A stretch of 64,000 nucleotides of DNA from Orobanche coerulescens (lineage: Eukaryota > Streptophyta > Magnoliopsida > Lamiales > Orobanchaceae): positions 48,723,501 through 48,787,500 of the forward strand of contig CM065803.1 of NCBI GenBank assembly GCA_033398695.1, written 5' to 3'. Positions 1-10,829 of the stretch are shown here, piece by piece. Each line of letters starts with the position of its first letter. Within the stretch, counting starts at the first letter, position 1. The notes below the pieces were generated by a model. That model had not been told where the DNA came from, searched no databases, and saw only the letters and a list, made by a program, of their open reading frames with translations. Made by a program: the position numbers and the translations under genes.

Positions 1-1
1 G

Positions 2-1813
2 TTTGAGAGCCTCAAACTTCAGCCTGGTTTGCAGGAATTGGCTGATTTCATGGTTGGGACATTGCGGAGCCTGAGCACGAAAATGCACGGCCGATTCGTG
101 GCCGTAGATTTAAGGGTTGATATGTTGGGTAGAAAGAGCTGCCAAGAGGCTGATGGTGGGGGGAAAAAATGTTTCAAGGCTGAAGAAATTGGGAAGTTTC
201 TCAAGAAAATTGGTTTTCACTCAAACACGACTCTATATCTGACGCAGACCGGGTGGCACGATAGTCTCGGTGCTTTGAGAAACATTTTCCCCAACACTTT
301 TATTAAGGTAATAACATATTCCTTTGGTCCTTACTATAGTTTTGTGGGCAATTATAGAAACTACCGGTGAATTTAGCTAGAATCTCACATGGAGTGATTT
401 GAGAAATTAAGGACTTGAATGAGACCACCATGAATATTTACATATTTGTCCACATGAGTACGGATGAAGCATATACTAGGTCAAATAAGTAATACCGTAC
501 TCACATAATATGAGTATTATTTTATTCAAGTAATATGTATGAGTATAAGAATATTATTTGTACTTGGTGAAATGCGTAATCACGTACTTGGTCAAATGTG
601 TACTGTTATACCATATAATATAAGTACTTATGTAATATGAGTACTTGTATCCAAATATATATAAAATATTTGAGTATTATTATACTCGTGTGCTCGGTCA
701 AATGAGTATAACAATACTCAAATAGATGTACGAGTACAATAGTACTTTTTGATCGAGCAATATCAGTACTGGAGCATATTTTAGCATGATTTAAGTGCGA
801 AAAAGTTTAAGCATGAGATCCGTTCCCCATAATTCTCGTGATCGGTTCCAAAATTACAATTTTTAGTTATTTTCTTTTTCGGGTTTAATTTTTTCTTCAA
901 TTCGTAATTTTTTATATTTTCATTTTTTATTTTTAGAGTATATGTTTTTTGGAGTTTGTAAAAAACATATTAAGGGTATATTTTTCGTATTTTTTTCCCT
1001 TTAAGTTTTATACTTTTTAATTTATTTATCTTAAGATTTAGTTTGAGGGCCTCATCTCACTGTGGGATTTTTTGACAAATTACCCCATTGTGTTATAGAT
1101 CGATTATCCATGTACAAATCAAATATTCATATTACTGTTTATATTTTTTGAAAACGTGCATCACATCCCCTTTATCAAGGGTGGTTTGCATCGTCTAAAT
1201 AAAACACATGAGGTTAATCTGTAATTTGTTGAGAACACAGACAAATAATATGCCTATTTAAATTACACACTGAGACAATCAATCTATTTTTTAAAAACAC
1301 CAAGGAAATTTATGACTATTTAATATATACATAAGGATAAATGGCTCATTTTGTAAAATACACGGGGATAATTCGCCATGTGCATTTATTAGGTCTTACA
1401 TTGGACATATGCTTTCAGAAAAGCTTATATTGTGTTCCTTTCTTTCTTCCTTTTTTTTTTTTGGGGGTTGGGGGTGGGGGAGGTGAAACGGCTTAATTCG
1501 AACCTAACCAAAACCATTTGTGTGTTTGATACTATACTAGGATGCAATAATGCCAGCGGATGAGAAGGCGAAGTTTATGGACTTGAAAAGTCACGGTTAC
1601 GAGAAATACATCGATTTTTACATGTGCACACAAGGTGACGTGTTTGTTCCGGCTTTTCCGAGCAGGTTCTATGGCAGCGTTGTGGGGAAAAGAATCGGAC
1701 TCGGCAAGACTCAGATCTTTCTCCCTGCCAACAAAACTTCTGAATCGACAGCCGATTATATTTCCCCTTACGTAGCTAAAAAGGGCCATTTTGCCTACTC
1801 ATGCTTATGCTGA
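2..1813 (+). CDS. O-fucosyltransferase-family protein (MSR-like), last two exons; 5' part outside window
   Basis: The reading frame is open from the window edge to 307, then a 1,233-bp GT-AG intron (308-1540) follows. A terminal exon (1541-1813) ends in TGA, and the join is phase 0. Exon 1 carries 'RFVAVDLRVDML' and 'TLYLTQTGWHDSL'; exon 2 carries 'CTQGDVFVPAF' and ends 'ISPYVAKKGHFAYSCLC'. From memory this pattern fits plant GDP-fucose O-fucosyltransferase-like (DUF246/GT106-type) proteins of the mannan-synthesis-related group, which act in the Golgi on cell-wall polysaccharides. 'VAVDLR' would match the strand of the nucleotide-sugar fold near the donor site. The N-terminal membrane anchor and most of the catalytic domain lie upstream of the window. 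The exons read cleanly, so this looks like a living host gene. The family call is firm; the exact subfamily is inferred. Confidence 0.85.
470..790. repeat. Degenerate short repeats in the intron of the fucosyltransferase-like gene
   Basis: Within the 1.2-kb intron, variants of 'GAGTACT/GAGTATT', 'GTAATATGAGTA' and 'TTGGTCAAAT' recur many times in both orientations, interspersed with AT-rich sequence. No regular period or coding potential is visible. It may be a decayed minisatellite or old MITE debris. Confidence 0.5.
1071..1384. mobile_element. Possible degenerate MITE in the same intron
   Basis: The left edge ('GACAAATTACCCCATTGTG') and the reverse complement of the right edge ('GGCGAATTATCCCCGTGTA') are similar over about 20 bp, giving imperfect terminal inverted repeats around roughly 310 bp of AT-rich, non-coding DNA. 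No clear target-site duplication was found, so the superfamily is unassigned. It could be chance similarity. Confidence 0.3.
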
Positions 1814-2338
1814 AAACTGTTTGTTGGTGGTTGTGATTCCGTTTCAACTTTTCAAGTATAAATATTATTATAAGGTCTCTCAACTATATACATACATATA
1901 TATAAATAAAATGATTGCATAAGCTTTTTTCTTTTGCTTTACTTTTGCAATTGTGTGAATCAATGTGTGATTTAGCAGTTCACGAATTTCCTGTCCTAAA
2001 TGTTTGTTCAGTATTTCGTATGGCTTATAACATATAAGGGCAAAATAATGTTCGATTATCAAAAATTGAGCGAGAGAGCAAACCTATGAAAGATACATGC
2101 CCAAGTCTTGCGTCTAAGTGACGTTCAACCAATCAATAATCATATAAATTCTTTATAAATAAGTTGTTCATGGAGCCCAAATAAAATCCTCTACGAAATA
2201 AAAAAGAAATAAATACAAGAAACACATAAAATCTCTCTTATGATATATGGATGGGTACATAATCTCTCACATGATATATGGATGGGTACATACATCTCTT
2301 GGACGTATTATTATTATTTTTTGACAGGGAAGCACGTG
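1814..2338. other. 3' flank of the fucosyltransferase-like gene; AT-rich intergenic DNA with a 31-bp tandem duplication
   Basis: No coding sequence is visible. The first part (about 1814-1920) is presumably 3' UTR. A perfectly adjacent 31-bp direct repeat occurs at 2230-2260 and 2261-2291, with two mismatches by eye, centred on 'TGATATATGGATGGGTACAT'. A short (ATT)n run lies near 2306-2318, just before the LINE tail. Confidence 0.6.
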
Positions 2339-2561
2339 CAACAACAACATCTAAACCTTAGTCCCAAAATAATTTGGGGTATAACATGAATCAAACTTTG
2401 AAATCGTCAATGATCGTTACATAAATAACATAAAAGAAAAAAAAAAGAGGGAAAAAAGTAGAGAAAAAAGCAAATAAAAAAAAGAGAAGGAATTTAAAAA
2501 AAAAAGAAAAAAATGAAAAATCCTGAAAAATAAATTAAAAGATAACATGAAATAAAAGAAA
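2339..2561 (-). mobile_element. RTE-type LINE 'L1', 3'-terminal piece
   Basis: On the minus strand this ends in a short TTG-type tail (CAACAACAAC on the plus strand at 2339-2348). That is the usual end of plant RTE LINEs, preceded by the characteristic 3' block complementary to 'CTTAGTCCCAAAATAATTT'. The same block occurs at 4757-4860 in a second copy. The region between 2435 and 2561 is purine-rich and A-rich 3' UTR. The rest of this LINE is displaced by the MULE and by gypsy B1 to 18944-19107 and 27597-27855. It is the oldest datable layer of the left half because both of those elements sit inside it. Confidence 0.75.
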
Positions 2562-2773
2562 GGGAAAATTGCATATAATAGAAACATACTTTGCATCGGT
2601 TCCTATTTTTAGCAATCAGCTTTAACAATCACCAGTAATAGTAACGAACTATCCATTTCTTGCAAGATTAGAAACTTTTAACATTTACCTACATTAACTG
2701 GTGGTGATACCGTTAATATAATTTTAAAATATATTTATATTCCACTCTGTATTATTTGTAGGGTCAGTTGGAT
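2562..2773 (+). repeat. MULE left terminal inverted repeat
   Basis: This 212-bp block pairs as reverse complement with 18732-18943, with only scattered mismatches by eye; both ends are the same length. MULE TIRs normally carry the promoters of the flanking internal genes, so this one would drive the GRF gene starting about 100 bp downstream. Confidence 0.93.
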
Positions 2774-2870
2774 CCCATTTATGGGTCTTCTTCACGATTT
2801 CAGAAAAGAAGGGAAATTTACCCATTTAGGGTTTATACCCATTCGAAGAAAAAAAAAAAAGGCGCATGAA

Positions 2871-3431
2871 ATGTCTTCTTCATCTTCTGTAAATCGCAGC
2901 AACAATTCGAGGAAGAAAGATGGATTGTGTGATTGTGACCCTCCGCTTAGAAGAGTTGAGCGTACATCCTGGACAAAGAAGAACCCAAACCGAAGATTTA
3001 TGAGTTGTCGTAAATATACAGTAAGTTTTCCCTTTTTGAGATTGATTGTTTAAGCGACTGAAAGTGTCTTCTTCATCTTCTATTTTATGTTTCTATGTAT
3101 GTAGGGACCTGAAAGTGAGCATTGTGAATCTTTTGACTGGATCGATCCTCCTTTAAGCGACCAGAGGTATAAGGAAGCAATGTACGAGCTTGGTTTAATT
3201 GGTCATGAAAGGGATGGGAAAGAAGAACTAATGAAGTCTCTAACTCATGAAAGGAATGAGAAAGAAGCAGCAATTGAAGCTTTAGCTGAAGAAAAGATGC
3301 AAAAGGAAGAGTTACTGGAAGCTTTAAAATCTCTAAATGAAGAAGTTGATGTATACAAATGGATCAATAAGCTGTATAAAAGATGTTTGGTGATATTGAT
3401 ATTTTTGGTATTTAGTTTTTGGATGTGTTAA
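2871..3431 (+). CDS. GRF-type zinc-finger, coiled-coil, C-terminal membrane-anchor protein carried by the MULE
   Basis: There are two exons, 2871-3020 and 3105-3431, joined in phase 0 over an 84-bp GT-AG intron, giving 158 residues. Start ATG 2871 gives 'MSSSSSVNRS'; an in-frame ATG at 2781 would add about 30 residues but lacks similarity. Residues about 20-70 form a GRF zinc finger: C-x-C ('CDCD'), 'RTSWTKKNPNRRF', then Cys, then C and 'FDWIDPP'. A charged Glu/Lys-rich coiled coil follows (about 75-125: 'LTHERNEKEAAIEALAEEK'), then a hydrophobic tail segment, 'CLVILIFLVFSFW', that could be a tail anchor. GRF fingers are known nucleic-acid-binding modules in plants, and stand-alone proteins of this layout are common in plant genomes. 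It is the only uninterrupted gene in the MULE. A role in transposition is inferred from position only. Confidence 0.82.
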
Positions 3432-4342
3432 TTAGTATTTGTTGATTGATGTAATGTAATGGTTTGGATTTATTTTCAATATGAATGAGAATTGGTTTTT
3501 AGTATCTTCAGTATAATTTTCCCTTTAATGTCATAGATTTTGTGATGAATGTCAGTAGACCATAAAACATACAGATCTGATTACTTTGTGTTCAATATAG
3601 GTTTTGTGTTCAATATAATTGTGATGAATCAGACTATGAATCAGTATAATTGTAGTATAATTGTATGTTTCAGACTATGAATCAATATAGGTTTTAGTAT
3701 AATTGTATGTTTCAGACTATGAATCAGGTTTTGTGATGAATGTCAGTATAATTTTCCCTTCAATATAGGTTTTGTGTTCAATATAGGTTTTGTGATGAAT
3801 GTCATTGAATGGCAAATCTGATTCATTCATTACAGAAACATAATGATAACTTTGTATATCTGATTCATATCATTGTGAAACATACATTGAGTGATAACAT
3901 ACAACATTGGCAAATCTGATTCATAGTCTGAAACATACATCATTGAGTGATAACATACAACATTGGCAAATCTGATTCATAATCTGAAACATACATCATT
4001 GGCAATCTGATTCATTACAGCAACACAATAACCTAAAAAAGTGGTAATCTGATTCATTACAACAACACCATAACCTTCTAAAAACAAACATGGCAAAACC
4101 GATTCATTACAGCAACAAGAGTTCTAAAAAAAATGGCAAATCTGATTCATTACAGAAGCAAGACTTCTAGAACCAGTAACATGCCAAAAAGCTTATTAAT
4201 TACAGAAACAAGCGTTCTAAAAACAAACATGGCAAATCTGATTCATTACAGAAACAAGACTTTTAGAACCATTAACATGCCAAAAAGCTTCTTCATTACA
4301 GAAACAAGAGTTCCAGAACCAGTAACATGCCAAAAAGCTTCT
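3432..4342. repeat. Degenerate direct repeats between the two convergent MULE genes
   Basis: About nine copies of 'AATCTGATTCATTACAG' or close variants occur between 3815 and 4250. Larger blocks sharing 'ACATGCCAAAAAGCTTCTTC' occur near 4175, 4275 and 4325, and 'GGTTTTGTGTTCAATATAG' recurs around 3600-3790. The region lies where the 3' ends of the GRF gene and transposase meet. No protein is recognised here; the plus-strand open frame from 4133 only translates the repeats. Confidence 0.7.
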
Positions 4343-4756
4343 TCAACCCTGATTAGCATTTCTTCTCCCACATTTATTACCACCCCATTGATACTCATCA
4401 TTTATCCTTTTTCTTCCTGGTGGCCGCTTAACTTTTGGTGGTGCTTCTTTTTTTTCATTAGTACAACTTCTTGAGTTATGACCTTCTTGAAGACAATTTT
4501 TGCATGTCATAACTATGCCTGTTCTCCTCATTTGTCCCCTTGATCTCTTAGCATGACTCACATCCTCATTGGCATCCTTTCTTCTATTAAGTTTTGGTCT
4601 GTCAGGCATCCTTCTTGCTATAGGAGGTAAAGGGTTATCCAAGTTGACCTTTGGCCAGTCCCTCATACCATGCAGTGGCAGCAAGAAATGACTATATGTT
4701 TTTTCATACATTGCAGCTTTGTAATAGTCACTGACATAATCTTCTGGTAAGCTTCT

Positions 4757-6317
4757 CATCATCATCATCATCTAAGCCTTAGTCCCAAAATGATTTGGGG
4801 TCGGATAACATGAATCAAACTTTGAAACCGTCAATAATCGTTACATAAATAACATAAAAGGAAAAAAGAGGGACCCTCCTCGAACAGAAGCTAAAAAGGC
4901 AGTGCGAAATGCCCGATCAAAGGTCAATCAAGAATTATATGCAAGATTAGATACTAAAGAAGGGGAAAAAGATATCTATAAACTTGCTCGAATGAGAGAG
5001 AATAAGACGCGAGATATTGGAAAAGTTAAATGTGTAAAAGATATTGACCAAAAAGTTTTGGTTCAAGATAAAGAGATAAAAGAGAGATGGAGGTCATACT
5101 TTGATACCCTATTCAATGACCATCAAGAACAAGATATTGGGAATTTAAACATCCGCTCAAGTATGGTTAACCGAGAGTTTAAGAGAAGAATCCAAAAGGG
5201 TGAAGTGACAATTGCATTGAAGAAGATGGGGTCAAAGAAAGCAGAAGGACCAGATGGTATACCTATTGAAGTTTGGAGGTGTTTGGGGGAGAGAGGGATC
5301 GAATGGGTAACTATGCTTTTCAATAAGATTTGGAGAAGCAATAAGATGCCGTCAGCATGGAGGAAAAGTATTCTCGTCCCTTTGTATAAGAACAAAGGTG
5401 ATGTTCAAGATTGTTCTAATTATCGCGGAATTAAACTAATGAGTCATACCATGAAGTTGTGGGAACGAGTGATTGAACAAAGGATCACGAAATGTGTGAA
5501 GATAAGAAAATCGGTTTGATTTATGCTGGAAGATCAACCATGGAAGCAATTTATCTTATCCGTGATTGATGGAACATTACCGAGATAAAAGAAAGATCGC
5601 ATATGGTTTTTATTGATTTAGAGAAGGCATATGATAAAGTACCAAGAGAAGTACTTTGGTGGGCCTTAGCAAAGAAGGGTGTATCGCGGAAATATATTGA
5701 CATTATAAAGGACATGTATGAGGGAGCTAGTACAAGTGTACGTACTAATGTTAGGAGGACAGAAGAATTCCCTATTACGATTGGGGTGCATCAAGGATCT
5801 GCTCTTAGTCCTTTTCTCTTTGCCATAGTCATGGACGAATTGACAAGAGAAATTCAAAATGACGTTCCGTGGTGTATGATATTCGCAGATGATATTGTGT
5901 TGATTGATGAAACGAAGGTTGGAGTGCAATGAAATTGGAACTTTGGAGGATACTTTGGAAGCTCGAGGCTTTAGGCCGAAAGGTATAAGATGAATATATG
6001 GAGTGTAGGTTTAGCGAAAACAGTGATGGAGAGGCGGGGATGATCACATTTGATGGGAAAGTTGTTCATGGATCCACTTTCTTTCGGTATCTTGGATCTA
6101 TTATCCAAAAGGATGGAGAGCTAGATGGCGATGTGGCTCACAGAATAAAGGCAGGGTGGTTGAAGTGGAAGAGTGCCACAGGGGTTTTATGTGATCCCGG
6201 CATGCCTCATAGATTAAAGGGTAAATTTTACCGCACGGCAATTAGGCCTGCGCTGTTATATGGAACCGAGTGTTGGGCTGTAAAACAGTGTCACGTTCAA
6301 AAGATGAATGTGGCAGA
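4757..6317. mobile_element. RTE LINE 'L2' with inverted 5' segment, inserted in the MULE transposase
   Basis: It begins with (CAT)5 and the LINE 3'-end block in minus orientation (4757-4865, closely matching 2339-2445). It continues directly with reverse-transcriptase sequence in plus orientation (4866-6317). On both sides the MULE transposase frame is recognisable, with the SWIM finger to the right and 'LPEDYVSDYY' to the left, so the whole block is one insertion. The arrangement is that of a twin-primed LINE insertion with 5' inversion and loss of the segment between. No clear target duplication was found. Confidence 0.72.
4866..6317 (+). pseudogene. RTE LINE reverse transcriptase fragment
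   Basis: The first frame (4866-5519) covers the linker after the endonuclease and the RT fingers: 'KKAEGPDGIPIEVW' and 'YKNKGDVQDCSNYRGIKL'. A frameshift near 5500 leads to a second frame (5603-5932) holding motif A 'FIDLEKAYDKVPREVLW', 'HQGSALSPFLFA' and motif C 'FADDIVLID'. Another break near 5930 precedes a third frame (5998-6317) with 'YLGSIIQKDGELDGDVAHR' and 'LLYGTECWAVKQCHVQKMN'. The DNA-binding C-terminus and endonuclease are missing. It is a typical dead LINE; catalytic aspartates of motifs A and C are still present. Confidence 0.85.
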
Positions 6318-6510
6318 GAGAAGAAGAAAATTACTGCTACAGCATGTGTACAAGGCAAACTAGTAACTTGCCACATCCTACATGAACATAACCTCTCTGC
6401 CTCATCAACTACAAATCCTTCTCTTCCTTTGCTCACCTCAAACTTAGGACCACCACTTGCAATAACTTTCTAGTCTCTACAAAAAAATATACAAAATAAA
6501 TGTTTCTATA
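6318..6510 (-). other. MULE transposase exon with the SWIM finger, between LINE L2 and gypsy A
   Basis: Minus-strand coding sequence begins after acceptor AG at 6477-6478. It contains a TAG where Trp is expected, 'KVIASGG' and the SWIM zinc finger, up to the LINE junction near 6317. Phase fits the upstream exon that ends at 16218 (two bases plus one make the split codon). The last part, 6479-6510, is intron up to the gypsy A target duplication CTATA. Confidence 0.8.
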
Positions 6511-8878
6511 TGTAATACCCGGTTGTAATTCAGTCATTATCATTCAGTAATTTCATTCGATGATTGTCACCCAGTGTATATTCACTCGATTATAATCATT
6601 CACCAATCATATTCATTCACCGTGTTCACCGTTCGGAAAAACTTCGAGTGGTGTATCGTTATTGTTCATTGTTTCAACTTTCCTCATATGAGTTCGACTT
6701 TGTTAGATCACCATTAATTTTTGGTAACTCCAAAAATTCTAAATCTTTGCAATACTATAGAGCATCGAGTTAGCTTTCCAATGGTTCAAACGGTGAGTCA
6801 ATCGGAGTCCGGACGAGAGAGTTATGGTCGTTTTAGCTCAACCGCTCATTTTCGATTTTGGCGATCATCGCCGAACGAACTCGGCCGTGTCGTCCGACAC
6901 GGCCCGTGCCGTACTCGTGCGGAAAGTGCGAAGTTCGCCTCAGACCCGGCCGTGTCAAATGCAGCGCGGCCGAGTCGAACCCTTCCGGATAAGCCAGAAG
7001 CGGCTGCCGACACGCCCGACCGTGTCGTCTGGCACGGTCGAGTCATGCCGAGTCGCTGTCGGACGGGTCACTGTCGGGAGGCCCTCCGTGCCGCGACCGT
7101 GTCAAGCAGGACACGGTCGAGTCCCTGTCGGCCAGCTGTCGGCCAACTATGCGACACGACCGTTCCGATCGGCACGGGCCGTGTCCGGCAGGGTAGTCAA
7201 CCCCTATAAATTCATTTTTTCAGCATTTCAGCCCATTTTTCTTCCTTTTCTTTACCTTAAACCGAGAGAGAAGGCTTGAGGGAGGGTTTTTCCTTCACAA
7301 ATCATTTGGGTGTTTGATTTTCTTCATCTCCTTTCGATCGTGAAGCCCGGATAATCAATCTAACGCGTGTTCTTCGGATTAAAGTACTTGTATCTTCAAG
7401 AGGTAATTCTTTCAACACTTTGGACTTCGATTTTGTGTTGAGATATGATGTTTTGGACGTTATAATCATGTTATATGAAGGGATATGTATATGATTATGA
7501 GTTTGTATAAGGATTCATTGGATTATTGAGGGATTATTCAAGAACACCTTGAATATCGAGTTGGAATTGGGGATTTTCGACTAATTGTTGTTATAATCAC
7601 GTTTTTGGATATTCATATCGGATTATTGATCGTATTGGAGATGTTTTATTGGTTTGAAACACTTCTTGGGGGATTTGATATTGGTATATTGAAGTTTGAT
7701 TGTAAACAATCGGAGTTTGGACGCAACGTGTTTGTTTTAATGACTCAATGGACTTAGTTTTATCGTATCGACGTTTTGAGTTCGTTATATTCGTGTTTGA
7801 TTCGTATATTGATTGGATTGTCGGTAATTGTATTGAATTAAGGTTGTTCGTGCGACCGACACTTCATTTAGGACATTTGTTCGTGGAAGGACTTTCTTCA
7901 TCGATATTTAGTAAGTTAATTCTTACTCGGTTAAAAGGATATTCATACCTTTTGTTGTTGTTCATTCATAATCATAACTCATTCATCATTATATTAATCA
8001 TATCAAAACTTGTTGTTATCAATTAATCGTTTCAGTCATAAGGAGCAGCGGTTCCAATCTTTTCATTGAGCTGTCATTTATTTCGTTACCATTCCACCTC
8101 GGTGAGTCATTATTCATTTTCGATGTCACTTTTGTTATATCGTGGCATTCCGGGTCATACTGGCGTGTCGGTTGGTATGTGTAGGATTTTCATGTCGGGC
8201 ACATTATAGTCGTGTGTTGGTTGGTGGCCTCACATTGGACTGTGCACACGAGTTGATGGCTTCGTGAGACTGATTAGGTACAAGACCACACGTGTATTCG
8301 ATCGATACTCGTTGGTGGCTTGTGCACGGACACATTTCCATCCCGGACGTAGTGTGGCGCCATTCCTTTGAGCCGTACTGATAGTCGATTCATATAGCAT
8401 GTTTGATTGCGTATGTTTCGACAGGATAATTCATAATTTCAGATATATCATGATTGTGTATTTTCAACCCTTGAGGATTGTTGTTCTTTGTAACTGACCC
8501 CGTTTGGGGATTTTGTTTTTCAGGTCATGGCAAGGCAAACGCACGGGAATAGCATGTTGATGTCGAGGAGTCCTAGTGATACTAGAAGGGGGCCCCGATC
8601 TTTCAGTTATTCATGTTATTGTTCTTTATTTTCCGCTGCAGACTTTCATTTGAATACTCCGTTTCATTCAGTGTTGTGTATTTTATCTTCATATAAAATA
8701 CACTAGTATTCGGTATTGTCCTGGTGTGTTGTAACTAAACTCCTCATCGGAGTAATTATTGCTGTAATGTAGTTCGGTACTACATTTATCTTGTGTAATT
8801 CATTCATTTTCATTTGCCTAGTGGGTCCCAGTTGGGGATCTACGGCACTGTAATATCCGCCTAGTTTGGGGTGTTACA
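6511..8878 (+). repeat. Element A 5' LTR
   Basis: The LTR is 2,368 bp and nearly identical to 13772-16134 outside the GC-rich block. It carries a palindrome-rich GC block (about 6880-7200), a TATA box at 7205-7211, and a degenerate short-repeat zone around 8150-8390. Open frames over the GC block are composition artefacts. Confidence 0.95.
6880..7200 (+). promoter_or_regulatory. Palindromic GC block upstream of the TATA box in LTR A
   Basis: Repeated elements of the type 'CCGTGTCG', 'GACACGG', 'GGCACGGTCGAGTC' and 'CTGTCGGCC' occur in direct and inverted orientation, many pairing as imperfect palindromes. It ends about 5 bp before the TATA box (7205-7211, 'TATAAAT'). The 3' LTR has the equivalent block at 14140-14460. 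Position suggests a U3 enhancer; function is inferred. Confidence 0.6.
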
Positions 8879-8882
8879 GAGT

Positions 8883-8895
8883 TGGTATCGGAGCG
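8883..8895 (+). other. Primer-binding site of element A
   Basis: 'TGGTATCGGAGCG' begins four bases after the 5' LTR end. It matches the initiator tRNA-Met-type site ('TGGTATCAGAGC') used by most plant gypsy elements, with small changes. Confidence 0.75.
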
Positions 8896-9973
8896 TGGTT
8901 TTGAATACTACCCTCCAAGTCATGTCTCATTTGAAATCATCGTCATCGGACTAGTATCATTAGACTTTCGCGTCACGTGTGACCTGTGCAGATGCCGAGC
9001 CAATCGCATCAAAGAACTGTAAGACTTCTAACGCCATGGTATAATTTCTGGCAATAGTCATTCATTCATCATTCATCATTTAACAATCCTCAAACATCAT
9101 CATTCATTATGATCGGCACGATCATATTAACTCATCAATCACTCAATTGATTTCATTACTCAGTTAATAATCAGGACGATCATATTAACTCATTAATCAC
9201 TCAATTCATTTCATTACTTAGTTAATAATCAGGACGATCATATTAACTCATCAATCACTCAATTCATTTCATTACTCAGTTAATAATCAGGACGATCATA
9301 TTAACTCATCAATCACTCAATTCATTTCATTACTCAGTTAATAATCAGGACGATCATATTAACTCATCAATCACTCAATTCAATTCATTACTCAGTTAAT
9401 AATCAGGACGATCATATTAACTCATCAATCACTCAATTTATTTCATTACTCAGTTAATAATCAGGACGATCATGTTAACTCGTTAATTACTCAATTCATT
9501 TCATTACTCAGTTGTCAATCTGGATGATCATATTATCAATCTTGTTAAGTTATTCAAGATAATCATTTCAAGAATTTCATCAGATAATCATGTAACTTCA
9601 GTAAATCATTCATATAATCACTAAGTTAGAGCATGTATACTCATTTTCATCATCTCATGACATAATCATAACGTGCTAATCATGCGGGAAATATAATCAT
9701 TATGCGACCTTCCTACTTCAGTATGGAGAGAGTCGTCGAGGATGCACGGGGGAGAAGCGCAGTGCGGACCAAACCCGAGAAATAATCACTCGCCGGGAAA
9801 TCGTGCGGGACTCGGCTCGATCGAGAAGATGTTCGGGTTGATCCACTCACTTTATGCGAGCCATGATGACCCTTGTGCGGTTGCTCAATCATCATTGCGC
9901 CACTGATCGGATTAATCGAGAGAACTCTCCCATTTGAGCCACCGCTAAGGAAATTGGCGGCAAAGAACTGCAT
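8896..9973 (+). pseudogene. Element A leader and destroyed gag N-terminal region, with a minisatellite
   Basis: An ATG near 8992 where gag is expected gives only a few residues before a stop. No capsid motif is recognisable until the zinc knuckles. The region 9115-9521 is tandem repeat (listed separately) and 9700-9973 is GC-richer sequence of element origin that I cannot align to gag by eye. Confidence 0.55.
9115..9521 (+). repeat. 58-bp minisatellite, seven copies, inside element A
   Basis: Units start with GG(A)CGATCATATTAACTC at 9115, 9174, 9232, 9290, 9348, 9406 and 9464, a regular 58-bp period after the first, with only a few differences between copies. A degraded eighth copy follows. 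There is no spacer sequence, so it is a plain tandem array. It lies where gag should be. Confidence 0.95.
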
Positions 9974-10474
9974 ATGTCAACAGGAAATCAACGAAGCGTA
10001 ATCTATCCGGCGGTCACCAACCCGCAAGAAGCCTCGTGTGAGTCCTATCGCTTCGAGCGACCTCTACGGCGCATAATCGTGCGGGATCTCATTCCCGGCG
10101 GCGATTCGGCCATCACCTGTTTCAATTGTGGAACGCCGGGTCATTTCAGCACTGAGTGTCTGAAACCGTCTATCACGTGCTATAATTGTGGGAATTTTGG
10201 GCATAAGGCCCGTTTTTGTCGAAAGGACTCCAAGTCGGATCCGGCGGCATCTCAGGCCCCGAAGCAATCAGCCTTTCAGAATCAGACTGCTTTGTCAACG
10301 TCGTTTAAGACACTGGAAGCAAATAGAGTTGGAGCTCGTATTTATCAGACGGGAGCGTCCGGTTCGGGGGTCGGCAAGTCCCAGATTTATATGATGAGGA
10401 GGATCGACGATCCGGTGGCCCGAATGATTTCAGGTATACTCGTAATTTTATTTCAACTTGTGTGTACCTTTTGA
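9974..10474 (+). pseudogene. Element A gag C-terminal (double zinc knuckle) and start of protease
   Basis: The open frame contains two CCHC knuckles, 'CFNCGTPGHFSTEC' and 'CYNCGNFGHKARFC', typical of Tekay-type Gag nucleocapsid, then a Ser/Gln-rich linker and 'IYQTGASGSG' leading to the protease region ('DDPVARMISG'). It ends at 10474; the protease itself is frameshifted and unreadable ('PHSFIF' is visible near 10485). The start codon shown is simply the first Met; the original frame began upstream. Confidence 0.8.
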
Positions 10475-10829
10475 TGATGGTACACCGCATTCATTCATTT
10501 TCGATTCATACTTGAATAGACGTATTTCGGGATAGTCCTATTGCTTGTGGATCTCATACCATCGGTCTACCTGACGATGGAAGAATTTTCGGAATCATAC
10601 CTAATTAAGCTTAACGACCGCGATTGATTGATGGATCTAATCGTGGTGAATTTATCTTAGGACGACTTAATTTTCGGTATTAGTTGGCTTAACCGTCTTG
10701 ATACTATCCTCAGTGCTTGTTAGCGTTTGGTCGCTATCTTTCCGTCGTTGGTTGTCGAATGTGTGCTTCAGGGAAGTAATCCCCGTTGTTCCAGTAGAAA
10801 TTTTATTATGGCGAAAGCAGAGAAATTCC

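Noticed and set aside
4343..4771. Poly-Met start on the zinc-knuckle frame
   Set aside because: The Met run is the (ATG)n tail of the inserted LINE, not part of the transposase.
6721..7279. Several overlapping Arg/Pro-rich open frames (and the copies at 13981-14543)
   Set aside because: They lie in the GC palindrome block of both LTRs of A; frames are open on several phases and both strands from base composition.
9115..9521. Regular 58-bp repeats that could suggest a CRISPR array
   Set aside because: Copies are directly adjacent with no spacers, inside a plant retroelement; it is a minisatellite.
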